Shown here piece by piece: positions 1 through 11,300 of a stretch of DNA of 64,000 nucleotides. Under the pieces are notes generated by a model. The model saw nothing but the letters and a program-made list of their open reading frames with translations, was not told where the DNA came from and searched no databases. Each line of letters opens with the position of its first letter. The stretch's first letter is position 1. A program made the translations under genes and the position numbers. The stretch comes from Stagonosporopsis chrysanthemi (Eukaryota > Ascomycota > Dothideomycetes > Pleosporales > Didymellaceae), in contig JAFISE010000127.1 of assembly GCA_022560025.1 (NCBI GenBank), positions 1 to 64,000 on the forward strand, written 5' to 3'.

Positions 1-125
1 GGGGCGGGGGGGGTGTCGTTGCCCCCGGGGCCCGGGATGCGCGGGAAGAGGGAGGGGCCCCCTGGGGTTGCGGCGTTAGCCCCGGGTGGCCCCGCACCGA
101 AAAAACCCCCCCCCCCCCCCCCCCC
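1..125. other. G/C homopolymer-rich left edge
   Basis: The first 125 bases are dominated by runs of G and C, including a C run of about 20 bases near 105-125. No exon that continues the DUF1295 gene can be read here. It may be a low-complexity intron or a poorly resolved sequence end. Confidence 0.5.
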
Positions 126-175
126 TTCGTCGTTCAGGAGCAGAAAGAGAGGACACGCAAAAGGCCGTCACTTAC

Positions 176-515
176 ATCTCGTCGCCCACAACCCCACCGC
201 CGCGCTCAGCACAGCCTGTCTCCACCACCACGCGCCTCCCTGCGCGAGGCCCTTCGCGCTGAGATACTCGGCCAGCCCGCCGGCCGCGGCGCCCGCCTGC
301 TGCGCGCGCAGGTACGGCAGCACCAGCGAGGCGCCGACACAGCTCAGATACGTCAGGCTGCCGCTGAGGTCGTAGTAGCGCTCTGTCTGCGCGGCGATGG
401 AGGGGACGGCGACGGCGGTCTGGATGCCATATGCCAGCGCGACGCTGGGGACGAGGGTGCGCAGCAGCGGGTTTTTAAAGGATGTCAGCCGCAGCAGGGT
501 TTGCGTGAGTGTCAT
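176..515 (-). CDS. DUF1295-family membrane protein, 5' exon only (partial)
   Basis: This is the first coding exon (113 codons plus one base) of a multi-pass membrane protein. It starts at the ATG at 515 and ends at a GTAAGT donor (175 down to 170). The N-terminus reads MTLTQTLLRL, followed by hydrophobic stretches and the segments SVALAYGIQ and RYYDLSGSLTYLS. I recognise this opening from fungal DUF1295 proteins, relatives of steroid 5-alpha-reductase-type membrane enzymes. The substrate is unknown. The exon ends VGLWATR, where homologues continue into the conserved membrane core, so the catalytic part must lie to the left of the window. The remaining 170 bases show no convincing next exon. 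Continuing in frame past the donor meets a stop within two codons, which supports the intron. Confidence 0.65.
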
Positions 516-1299
516 TGTGGGGTTGGTTTCGCACTGTTACTCGTCCACACGCAGTAGGAGAAGGTGGGGGGGGAGGGGGTGCTGGAATGCGGTTGGTTCG
601 TGGGGAGAGGAGAGGATGAAGGGATGTTAAATTGCTGGGCTGACCACAAGGGTCCTTTTATTCTTCTACAGCTACATACGCACCAGGAAGCATGCTGGAT
701 CCGGCGCTTTTGTTCGGCGCCGTGCGGATGATGGGTCGACAGTTGCTGTATCGGTGATGTGTGGTGTTCTGGATTCGCGGGCGCGATCGAGCGCGTCATT
801 GTGCGCCTGAAGTGGCTCGTGCAGGGGTCTGGGTTCGCAGAAAACCCCACTGCTGTTTGCGGTCGTAAGACGGCGGTCGGGGTAATTCGTCTGTGGCTCG
901 GAGACCGTGGTGACCGACCGAATTTGTCGTCTCTAGTCTTCTACTTTGGCTTGGTCGTCTGACGTATTGTGGGTATGAATTGGGTTGATCTGGCACCCTG
1001 GGTAGAGTCTGCGCTAGGCGGAATTCCTCGACATGTGAATGCTCGTGAGTCTAGGTGACTAAAAGTTTGCAATTGGTACTGTACTGTCTATGTTGCTACC
1101 ATAGCTGCTCTATTAACATGTCGTCTGCCCTTTGACCAACATTGCGGCGGCGTGTGCCGCTAAAAGGGTATGTTGACTTTTGCGTCGCCTGAAACTCCTG
1201 TTCGCCAATTGTGCACGCTCAACAGCTGCACGTCCTCTAAAATGCATTTCATCGTTCAGGCCCAATCGATCCATATTGATAGACGGAAAGATGCCTCAT
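516..1299. other. Intergenic region, no gene seen
   Basis: This 784-base gap lies between the start of the DUF1295 gene and the 3' end of the Srp40-like gene, both on the minus strand. It should hold the promoter of the first and the 3' UTR of the second. The short open frames in it resemble nothing I recognise. Confidence 0.5.
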
Positions 1300-2433
1300 C
1301 TAATCCTCAAACTTGAAGCCTTTGCCGCCAGAGGTGTCAATAGCACCACCGCGGTATGAGCCCCTCTTGCCCTTGTTCTTCTCCTTTGTGAAGCCCTTGC
1401 CCTTGGTGACGATCAGCTTTGCGTGAGCGCGGTCGGCGTAGTCGTAGGAGACGTAAGCGTTGCTGGAGAGCTCGGGTAGGACCTCGACATCGGCCTTGAT
1501 GCGCTGGAAGCGGTTCTCGACGTGGCTGCGCTTCTTGTTCGGCTGCTCTTCGTCGCTGTCGCGCTTGCGCTTGTTGGTGGACGCAGGCGGGGACGTGGCT
1601 GCGAGGGTTGCAGACGATTCTGAATCCTTGCTGTCGGAGGCGGGAGCCTTCTCGTCGTCCGAGGAGTCGGAGTCGGAGTCGGTGTCGGAGCTGGAGTCGC
1701 TGGATGAAGAGGAAGAGGAGTCGGCCTTCTTGGCTGGCGTGTCGTCTGAGTCGCTATCGGACGAGTCCGAGTCGGAGTCGGAGTCGGAGCTTGAATCGCT
1801 GTCGCTGTCGCTGTCGCTGTCGGAGGAGCTCGACGCTGACGATGAAGCAACCGAGGCAGCCTTCTTGGCCTTTTTGGCCTTGGCGGGCTTCTCGTCCTCG
1901 GAGTCAGAGCTGCTGCTGTCGCTGTCTGAGGAGCTGTCCGAATCACTGGAGGCGCTGGAGGAGTCGTCGGACTGGGGCAGGGGAATGTTGGCGGGCTCGG
2001 CCTCGGAGTCGCTGCTGGAGTCGCTGCTGGAGTCGCTGGACGACGAGGCAGATGAGGAGGACACGGACTTGGCCTTCTTCGCCTTCTTGTCCTTCTTGGG
2101 GGCGGGGGCAGGCTCCTCGTCTGAAGAGCTGGAGTCGTCGTCGCTGGAGTCGTCGCTGGAGTCGTCGCTGGAGTCGCTGTCCGAAGAGCTGGCGTCGCTG
2201 CCGTCGCTGCCGTCGCTGCCGTCGCTGCCGTCGCTGCCGTCGCTGCTGCTGCTCTTCTCGTCCACGTCCATGGCATCAGCCTGGCCGGCCTGCTTGGTGG
2301 CCCATGCGGCAAAGCCCTTGAGGCTGCTGGCGGCGGCCGCGTGGCCGGTCTGCTTGAGGAAGGCCTGGACGAGGTCGAGGTCGGTCTGCACGTCGGCCGG
2401 GGCCGTGGTGCTCTTCTTGTCGGACTTGGCCAT
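1300..2433 (-). CDS. SRP40: Srp40/Nopp140-like nucleolar phosphoprotein
   Basis: A single-exon gene for a 377-residue protein of the Nopp140/Srp40 family, nucleolar chaperones for snoRNPs and ribosome biogenesis. Three parts are visible. An N-terminal helical segment (DLVQAFLKQTGHAAAASSL) looks like the LisH-type dimerisation region of this family. A central region of about 230 residues consists almost wholly of serine and aspartate/glutamate blocks separated by basic patches (PAPKKDKKAKKAK), the usual casein-kinase-2 target array. The C-terminal SRP40_C domain runs from ENRFQRIKADV to GGKGFKFED. I chose the ATG at 2433 (MAKSDKKS) because an in-frame ATG at 2505 would add a Pro/Arg/Thr-rich leader unlike the family. 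The acidic region is encoded by short tandem repeats, so its length may vary between strains. Confidence 0.85.
   Translation of the reverse strand: MAKSDKKSTTAPADVQTDLDLVQAFLKQTGHAAAASSLKGFAAWATKQAGQADAMDVDEKSSSSDGSDGSDGSDGSDGSDASSSDSDSSDDSSDDSSDDDSSSSDEEPAPAPKKDKKAKKAKSVSSSSASSSSDSSSDSSSDSEAEPANIPLPQSDDSSSASSDSDSSSDSDSSSSDSEDEKPAKAKKAKKAASVASSSASSSSDSDSDSDSDSSSDSDSDSDSSDSDSDDTPAKKADSSSSSSSDSSSDTDSDSDSSDDEKAPASDSKDSESSATLAATSPPASTNKRKRDSDEEQPNKKRSHVENRFQRIKADVEVLPELSSNAYVSYDYADRAHAKLIVTKGKGFTKEKNKGKRGSYRGGAIDTSGGKGFKFED
2131..2246. repeat. Coding minisatellite in SRP40
   Basis: Within the Ser/Asp tract, a 12-base unit (cgctggagtcgt type) and then a 9-base unit (gtcgctgcc type) are repeated in tandem several times. 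They encode S-S-D-D and D-G-S repeats on the minus strand. Unit lengths are multiples of three, so copy-number change keeps the frame. Confidence 0.8.
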
Positions 2434-2983
2434 GGCGGGCGGCGGGCTGCGGGTGCGTGTCGGGTGCGTGGGTGCCTGTCTGGTGTTGCGCGCAGAGCCC
2501 GCCATGGGACCTCGAAAAAGTTCAGACGGCAGTCGCGCGCTAGGACGGGGACGGCGTAGCGCTGGGGGCCCCGGGCGCGCAGTGGAGATACCACATCACC
2601 GCACCAGACGTCCGCCGTCTGCAGGACGCAGGAAGCAGCGCAGCCCATTGCCCGTTGCGCGTCACCGCCCGCCCCTGCAGCCCCGCCAGCCGCGCGCAGA
2701 GAGTCCTGGGAGCTGCCAGTGCCGCCGCCGACCGCGCTGCCGACCGCGCTGCTGAACGCGCCGCCGCCGCAACCCCGGCCAGGAGCTCCGACAGCTGCCG
2801 TCCGACACACGGCCCCCCGAGCTCCCCTCACATTTCATGGCCACATCGACGCGATCGCCCGCTTGCGCACAGCCGCGCTAGCACAGCAACTTGGCCTCCC
2901 CGTCGGCGGCCCGCACGAGAGACGCTGCGAGCGCTGCCGTGTAACGCGCCCGCACCCGCACCCGCACCCGCACCCGCGCCATC
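2434..2983. promoter_or_regulatory. Divergent promoter region SRP40 / SEC3
   Basis: These 550 GC-rich bases separate two head-to-head genes and must carry both promoters. No TATA box is obvious. A CCCGCA hexamer repeat sits directly before the SEC3 start codon. Confidence 0.5.
2949..2976. repeat. CCCGCA hexamer repeat in SEC3 5' leader
   Basis: About four to five perfect tandem copies of CCCGCA end a few bases before the SEC3 ATG at 2984. In the transcript it would form a C-rich leader immediately before the start codon. Confidence 0.8.
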
Positions 2984-5900
2984 ATGGACGGCCGCCCGCG
3001 CAACAACTACCCAAACGGCCTGGGCGACCCGCGGGCACCGGGCAGAGGCCCAGCGCCTGGAGGGCCACGGGGCCCGCCCTCGACAGCCAGCTCCGGCGCC
3101 GCCTCGTCGAGCATGTCGCGCGCCGAGCGCTTCGACGACGAGCGCCGCCGCATCACCGAGAGCTGCTTCTCCAAGGTCGACGACCAGGGCCAGCTGCAGG
3201 AGTCGTACATCACCCACATCCGCGTCCAGGAGGACTCGGTCTACCCCCAGTCGCCGCCCCCGCCCACCTCGTCGCCGTCCAACAAAAAGGGCCGCATCAT
3301 CATGATCTCGGTGCGCAACACGGGCCGCGTCAAGCTGCACAAGGCCCGCGAGAACGCCAACGGCACCTTCTCCATTGGCAAGACGTGGCCCATGGAGGAC
3401 CTCACCGCCGTCGAAAACTTTGTACACATGGAGCCCCGCACCACAGACGACGAGCAGAAGAAGCAGTGGGCTGGCGAGAAGGGCTTCATGGTCACCATCA
3501 CGAAGCCGTACTACTGGGAGGCTGGCACTGCCAAGGAAAAAGAGTTCTTCATCGGTAGTATGGTGAAGATCTACAACAAGTACACAAAGGGCGACTTTCC
3601 CATCTTGACGGGCTTCAGCGCCAGCGAGATGAACAGCCTGACAAACGGCAGGCCGCACCTGGCGACAGCCGAAGCCAAGGCTGGGGGCGCAAAGGCAGGA
3701 GGCCGCGAAGACATGCAAGATCCGGCCGTGCAGCGACAGGCCCCGCCTCCAGAACCACGACAATTCCCGCCAAAGTCCCCAGGACCACCGCCACGGAGAC
3801 CAGGCGAGTTGCCGTCTGGTCCCTCCGACGAGGGAAGGAGGGGACTCGCCGCACAGAGCTCGAATCCGAATTTTAGAAGACCTCCTGGCGAGTATGCTGG
3901 GCCTCGACGACCTGGGCAGCAGGATGACCGCGGTGGTAGTAGGCCCAACACTGGGGATGACAACCGCCGACCCTCACCTTTTAGCCAGAATCAAAACACT
4001 CCACCAATGCCGCCGTTACGGCAGAAACCGTCCATGGAACAAAGTATCCGCTCACGACCTAGCGGCGAAAGTATGAGGCCGCGTCCTCCTCCAGGCCGAG
4101 ACCCTGTACCACCAACGCCGCCAATGCCGTCTCAGAATCTTACACCCCAGCTCCCGACATCCGGATTCGGCGGCCGACCAGAGACACCACAATCGAGTGG
4201 CGACTTCGTCCCAAGCATCCCGCCTGCGCTTAGTCCTGGGAGACGGATACAGGCCGAGGATGCTCGCTCTCAACGGTCGCAGAGGTCGCTTGATGAACAG
4301 CCGTTCGAGAGCGCGCCCACAAGCATGCCTCCACCTGAGCAGCGCAGACAGAATGGCTTTCCCTCGCCTAGGAGAGATCCATCTCCGAGAGGCCTCAGAC
4401 CAGGCACTGCGCAAAGTAGCGCAAGTTCGAACCTTGGACGCAACGAAGAAATGCCTCCAGAAGCACCTCCACAGCGCCGACGACCATTCATGGAACCTCA
4501 GCCATCATCCCTGTCGCAGCGAAGTGCTGCCAGCACTGATAACGAAGGAGCACAATTTCAGACCCCCTCAGCCACACCACCACCGCCCCTGGAGGTTCCG
4601 CCCAGGAGGAGACCACAAGACATTCCGGAACGGCTCAAGCCCGCGTCTCGAGATGGATCAGCGGCTCCTCAGAATGACTTGCCACCTCCGCGGCCCACAC
4701 CACCCCCAACATCGCCGCTTCCACCGCCCCCACCTGCAGTTGTGTCCGAGCCACAAGCCCCTATCCCGGAGCCGGTACCCGAGCCAGTACCCGAGCCAGT
4801 ACCCATGGAAGAGCCTCCACTACCACCGCAAACGCCCCTTGAGCAAACTGCAGCTCAGCCTGTGGAGAGGGCTCAAACTCCTGTCGAGGACAAAGAGTCC
4901 TCGGCGATGTCTAGCCGATTCCCAATGCTGAAAAAGACCGTACCCCCAGCAGCTGGAACTGCCGAGGCTGCCAACAAGTTCCGCAAATTGGCCGCAGCTG
5001 CTGGCGCTTTCAAGCCTCGAGCTGGAGGTGCCGCTGCCAAGATGCTCGCAAAGGACACCAAGACATCTGATGAACCTGATGGCATCAGCGGAGTCTTTGT
5101 GCCTAAGCGACTAGCGCCAGTAGAGCCACCGAAAGAAGAGGTTGTCGAGCAGAAGGCTGAGGACCCTGGGTCAAGACCAACATCGAGTCGCATGTCACGA
5201 GACTTGCCAAAGATTGCTACTGAAGCTGTGCCTGCGGTCACTGTTTCGGGCCCTGTGTCAACTATTCCTGCCATCAAAGAACCCCAGCCGGAGCCTGTAG
5301 TGGAAGAGGCAGGTAGAGCTCCTACACCAGAGAAACTGGAAGCCAAGGCTCCTGAAACGACAGCCGACCCCGAGCCGCGTAAGAAGAAGAGGCGCTCTAA
5401 TCAGCAGGTTATGAACATCTCCAAGCTTGGCATCGATCCTTCTATCATGGATGAGCGAGGTTTGGGCTTCGAAAGCCTGCTCACAGAACTTGGCTGGGGT
5501 GGTAATGCCCTTGCACCCAAGCACATTGAAGCCCTCGAGATGGACATCAAGCGCGAGATTGCACGCGTTGAAGCGGGCAGTTGGCTTAACCACCTCGAAC
5601 AAAAAGACGACCGAGTCGAAGCCGTCGAGCGCATGTTGGATCGTGCTATCGCAGAGTGTGATGAGATGGAGGGCTTACTCACCCTGTATAACGTTGAACT
5701 GAGTGTAAGTTGCGCTTGACTGAACTTTAATTGATCCCGCTAACAGATCTATCAGAGCCTAAACGATGACATTGCCTTCATCGAGGCGCAGAGTCAAGGT
5801 CTACAAGTGCAGACCGCTAATCAACGCCTGCTCCAACATGAACTACAGCAGCTGGTTGAGACGATTTCCATCACGACTGACCAGTTGGAGGTCTTGCGAC

Positions 5901-7862
5901 GTGCTCCAATTGGTAAGCTGAACGGCTTGATCGAGATTGAAGATGCACTGGTATTGCTCTACAAGGCCCTCATCACCATTGACCCTGCCTTTGTTGCAGG
6001 CAGCCGCGCTGGTCTGGGTAAAGTTACAAGTTCCGGCTTCGGTAACAGCGAGCTTGCAACGATGCAAGCTTTGCAGGAGAAGCGCGATAACTACCTCAGC
6101 GAAGGCGCCATGTTCTTGGATCGCCTGAAGAAGCATATGGAAATTACCTTTGGTGCTGCCTTCTTGACGACAAGAGACTCTCTGAAACAGATCGACCAAG
6201 GGTCCATGCCATCCTTGAAAAAGAACATCGAGGCGCACGATGCTGGTAGAAGCGAACTCTGGATGCTGAGCCCAGTCATTCTCTTCGCCAAAGAGATCGA
6301 TCGTAACTCATGGGATACCCTGATCCGCATGTATCAGAGCCAAGCAGCTCAGTTATACCAGCAAGAGGTCCGCGATAACATCTTGGCCTGGCGAAGATTC
6401 GCTCGGAAGCCTGCGGGTGATGAGCAGGATCTACTCTTCACTACTCAAGACAAGGAACCAGAGAGCATGGCTGGAACTGCGCGCAAGCTTACTGTCAAGC
6501 GTTCTCAAACTCTAGCTCGCGGGCTTCGTTCGGCATCGGGCGATAAAGAGACCAAGGTTGTCAGAACCCCACAGGACGGTAAGCTCCACGCTTTCGACGT
6601 CTTCGGGAGGGTACTGGACGACATCGGTCCAGTCCTGCTCACCGAGCAAAACTTCGTTACAGAGTTCTTCCATGCTACATCGACCGATACTATCGACTTC
6701 TCGGATGCAGTAGCAGCCGCGCCACCACAGTCCCGTCGAGGTCCGAACTTGTGGATCAGGAAGCAGTTCGAGGCTGACAGATCCATGGCTAAGCGCGTCG
6801 CTGATGTAATGGAGGACATATTCTCATTCTGGCCAACTGAAATTCAGAGCCTTGTGGACTGGGCAGTCTCGTCGGATCCTCTTCAAGGAGTGGGTATCTT
6901 GTCGGCTGTCGATCGTAAATTGCTTGACATCGAAGACTCGAACCAGGACTTCCTCACACGTACCTTGCAGAAGATACACGAGAAACTGAAGAGTCTCTTC
7001 AGCCGCTTCTTGGATGAGCAGATCCGCGCGATTGAGGATACCAAGGTCAAGATCAAGAAGCGCAAGGGCGTGATCGCCTTTATGAAGACGTTTCCCCACT
7101 TCGCAATGGCCATTGAAAACATGCTACTATCATCGTCAGATGGCGGCGACCAGCTCGAGATCCGCCGCCTGGTCAACGACGCCTACCAAAGGATCAACAA
7201 AGCTATGTTTGAGAGCTTGAAAGTCATCGCCAAAGAGTCGCCCACCGTTATGGGAACGCAGGGTCAGGGTGACCCAGAAGACAAGGAAGCTCTGAACTAC
7301 CACATCCTACTCATCGAGAATATGAATCATTACATGGAAGAGGTCGATGCCCGACCCGATACAGTCCTAGACTACTGGAAAGGAAAAGCGCAGGAAGAGT
7401 ACAACGAGCACATGAACCTCTATGTCGACGCGGTCATACGTCGCCCGCTCGGCAAGCTCTTGGTAAGCTCATACAGTCGGTCTATTTCGCATGTTGCTAA
7501 CGCACAATCAGGAATTCATAGAATCAACCGAAACCCTACTCGCCGCCCGCGGTGGCTCGCCTCAATCGATCGCCCAGCGTTCGTCACACTCACGTTCTGT
7601 GTTCAAGAAGCTTGTGAACTCGCATGATGCAAAGGAAGTTCGCAAAGGCATTGAAGCGCTCAAGAAGCGCGTCGACAAGCATTTCGGCGACGCTGATGAC
7701 CCGGGCATCAGTCGCGATCTGGTATTCAAGGTGTTGAAAGAATGCGAGAGGAAGTACAATGGCGTCGGCGAGAGAGTGCAGAGGATCAATCAGGATGTGT
7801 ACCAGGGCGAGGTCGAAGTTGACTGGGGCACAAACGAGGTGCAGGGCGCGTTCAGGAGATAG
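2984..7862 (+). CDS. SEC3: Exocyst complex component Sec3
   Basis: Three exons, 2984..5704, 5747..7462 and 7512..7862, all joined in phase 0, give 1595 residues. Sec3 marks exocytosis sites and tethers secretory vesicles to the plasma membrane. Residues of about 45-215 form the Sec3 PIP2-binding PH-like domain (RIIMISVRNTGRVKLHKA, then FIGSMVKIYNKYTKGDFP). Residues of about 215-800 are a low-complexity proline-rich linker with an EPVPEPVPEP tract. A basic patch (EPRKKKRRSNQQ) precedes the conserved LGIDPSIMDERGLGFESLL segment. From about residue 850 a long alpha-helical Sec3 C-terminal rod domain runs to the end. The introns use GTAAGT and GTAAGC donors and contain CTAAC branch sites. The linker makes the protein longer than yeast Sec3 (about 1340 residues), as is common in filamentous fungi. 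Confidence 0.93.
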
Positions 7863-8315
7863 ATCACCTCGATGATAGAGAAGTAGGTGGATGGTCACTG
7901 CATGAAACGTTGCGTGTACGCGGGACCGAGTGTTGTTGTATATGGTACATTTGCATTGGAATAGCAGACTGGCCACGGCCTCTGTGTGTTTATGGCGTTC
8001 AAGTTCCGGCGACGCTGCATACTTTGAACGGTTGAATCTACGAGTCTTGCGTCTTGTATTTATATTTTGCTCTTTCTTATGCAGTTGTCAAGTGCTGTTC
8101 TTCGGCTCCGCTAGCTGATGCAGGTGTGCAGCACTTGACGTGACGACACAACAGTGGGGCCAGCGCGTGGGCTTGAGCACCCGTCGCGGCGCATCAAGCT
8201 CAAGATCCCTACCACAACGACGCGCAACATCACCTGACGCCCTGCTCTTCGCCCTTGGCCGTCCAAAGCCAGACGAGACGATGCGGTACCGGTAGCAACA
8301 CTCGACGAATCCTCG
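7863..8315. other. Intergenic region SEC3 / RAV1
   Basis: This 453-base gap separates two plus-strand genes. It should hold the SEC3 3' UTR and the RAV1 promoter. No open frame of interest was seen. Confidence 0.5.
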
Positions 8316-11300
8316 ATGCGCGGCATACTCCCCGGACGGCCGCAGGCTAAGCTGCAAGCTGTCGCTCACGGCCTGTGGGAAGGGATCCAAATCATTGTAC
8401 GACGTCTGCGCACCAATGCAACGAACACTATAGTGACTGACGGGTAGCCAACTAGGCGTACATATCTGGCAATGCCCTCATAATACTCGACCGCCCGAAC
8501 CATGTCATCCAGACTATCTATATCGACGACGAGGACGAGCTCGAAGCTGTTGCCGTAGACGAGGGGACCGGCAAGCTTGCTGCAAGCTCGACGCGCAACA
8601 TCTACACATACCAGCCGTACAGCGTAGAGTATGGGGTCTACAAGGTTGGTGCTAGCATATGTCAATCTGTATTGTTTGCTGATAGAAGCAGTGGTCGCTG
8701 CAGGGCAGCATGACCCTCCCAGATCCGAACGACTCGGTAACGACGTTATCATGGGGAATGCCAGACGAGCTGCTCGTCGGTAGTGGAGCGCTCACTCTCT
8801 TCAACACACATGGCACAATCGAGCGCATCTGGACAAAGCAACTTGCGAATCCGGTCAAGTTCGCGCGCTTCTCCCCCGACGCCGAACTCATCGCCTCAAC
8901 AGGCAGGTACGACCGATTGCTGAAGATATGGCGACGACTCGCGTTCGGCTCGGCCGACCAGCGGTTCGACTACTATTACCTTCCACATCCTCAGGCCATC
9001 ACGGGCATACATTGGCGGCACCCTCACAAGGATCAGACATCCGACAACGTACTCTACACGATTTGCGCCGACTACAAGGTGCGAGTATGGGTGCCAGGGG
9101 AGCATCATGGCGTGGACGGCATGCACTTGTGGACAGGAGTAGATCTGCTGGGCTCGATCGAGGAACGGCTGGTCTCGCAGGACAAGCAGTCGCAGAAGCG
9201 ATTCGCTTTCTTCATCGATGGCAAGCACTTTACACACGCCACCGAAAGGGCGATGGCTCAAGCCTCGGCTGAGGAGAAGAGCCATGGCGTTGCGCTGCAC
9301 CATCTGATCGAGGTCGCCAATCGAAGCCCGGAGATATGTGTCGTGTTGGACGACCATGGGAACATGTCTGCCTGGGGGTTTGAAAACATCGGCACCAGGG
9401 TCCAGAAGGTTACCGACGTCTTCAATATCGCGCATGTTGATGGCCTGCATCTGCACTTCGCCAACAAACCAAAAGCCATTGAGGACAATGTTCAATTCTA
9501 CGCTTTCATTGGGGACAGGCCCGACTCTGAGTTTACTTTATTATCACATCACTTTGATGGGCGGATAGAGTGGCTCGAATCGCGGATCGATTACCTCTTC
9601 GACCCATCCCCGCAGACGCAGCGCATACAAAGGAAGGCAATTTGGACAGGACACTCGCACGCCGTGAAAAAGGTCAACCGCACGGCGAGTGGACGAGCTT
9701 TGATCTCTCGAACAGTCACGGACGAATGCATAGTATGGACCCAGCGGCCGACTGAGCATGCCACTACTCTACATCGACACAGCACCGTCAAGGTCAGCGA
9801 GCACATCCACAGAACGGCCCTGCTGCAAGATGGAAACTTCGTCGTCTTCATGCATCACAACCACATTGCTCTGTGGGACACGAGAGGGCCTCTGGCAGTG
9901 GAAGTCACGAGACTTGAGTACAAGCTACAAGGCAGACCGCTATGTCTGCTCGCCATTCCTGAATCCGAAATTGGTGGTCAGTATGTGCATATTGCGACAA
10001 TCAGCTCGGAGATGAAAGGCATTTGCTGGGAAGTCACCATGCCTTTGCTCACCCGAGATCCTATTACTGGTCGCAAACGCTCGAGCGTGGTTCCTCACAC
10101 CAACGGCAACACCAACGGAGACACAGAGATATCTTTGGAGCAATACAGCACATTTGACCTGGGTACAGAAGATGATCTTGCGTTTGTCCTGCCAGTCGAT
10201 CCCGCTGGTTCCGCGCCTGTCACTTCCGGCTTCCTCGACACGTTTGCGCGAGACATCGCGATTTCGTACAGCAAGTCTGGTATCATCAAGTCGTGGACAG
10301 CTCGTGTCGATTCTGAGCAGCGCAAGGTCGACTGGCTGCTGACTTCCACCGTCGAGACCAACATGCAGAATCCATCGCTGGCCAGCGGTACGTCAATCCG
10401 GAAGGCAGCACTAGTAGATGCCGAGAAAACAACATTGACAATATGGAATACTCGAAGTGCGCAGCTGGAGTACGAAGAGACTTTTAATGGGCAAGGCGTC
10501 ATCCAAGACCTCGATTGGTCCTCCACTCCGGACAATCAGTCTATCCTAGCTGTCGGTTTCCCTCATCGAGTGGTCATCTACGCGCAACTGCGTTATGACT
10601 ACCTCAACGCTGGTCCCTCGTGGGTCCAGATCCGGGATGTGCGCATTCGCGATATCACTCCCCATCCCATTGGCGACTCAGTCTGGTTAGCCAGTGGCAA
10701 TCTGGTCATCGGAGCTGGTAACCAGTTGTTTATACAAGACGAACACGTCAAAGTAGATGAGCAGCTGTTCCCTAGCCTACGCATGATATCCCGCAAGACT
10801 GCTTCCATCGACATCTTCACAGCAGTCAGCCGGCTCAACGGCCCACTACCTGTGTACCACCCTCAACTGCTGTCACAATGTGTCCTGTCTGGGAAGATCC
10901 TACTTGTCCAACGCATTCTGCTACGTCTCTACCAGAAATTAAAGTTCTGGACGGAGGGCGAGGAGCTCGACAGCTCTCTCGGCTTTGCAGCAGAGGACTT
11001 TTCTGAGGATATGGTAAGTCGGCGCGCAGAACGACATGTTCGAGTACTGACCCAAACAGACGAACTTGACCGCTTCGAGGAAGGAGATGCAATCCTCTTA
11101 CAACGACTTCTCGGATGACGACGATCCGGAAAGCGTAACCGAAGAGGTAGCTGCAAACCTCAAAGACCTTCTAACCACTAAGCAAATACCTTTGTTGTCG
11201 AGCCGAGAACAGTTCCGTCTTGCAGACATCATAGAGTGCATCGGCATGGTCGAGAAGCACCGGCGATCTATCGATGACAATGCGGGCCGCTTCATGCTGT

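Noticed and set aside
1413..2831. Long open frames (up to about 470 codons) on both strands over the SRP40 gene
   Set aside because: They are Arg/Ser/Pro-rich mirror frames created by the repetitive GC-rich Ser/Asp codons. Only the chosen frame has the SRP40 C-terminal domain.
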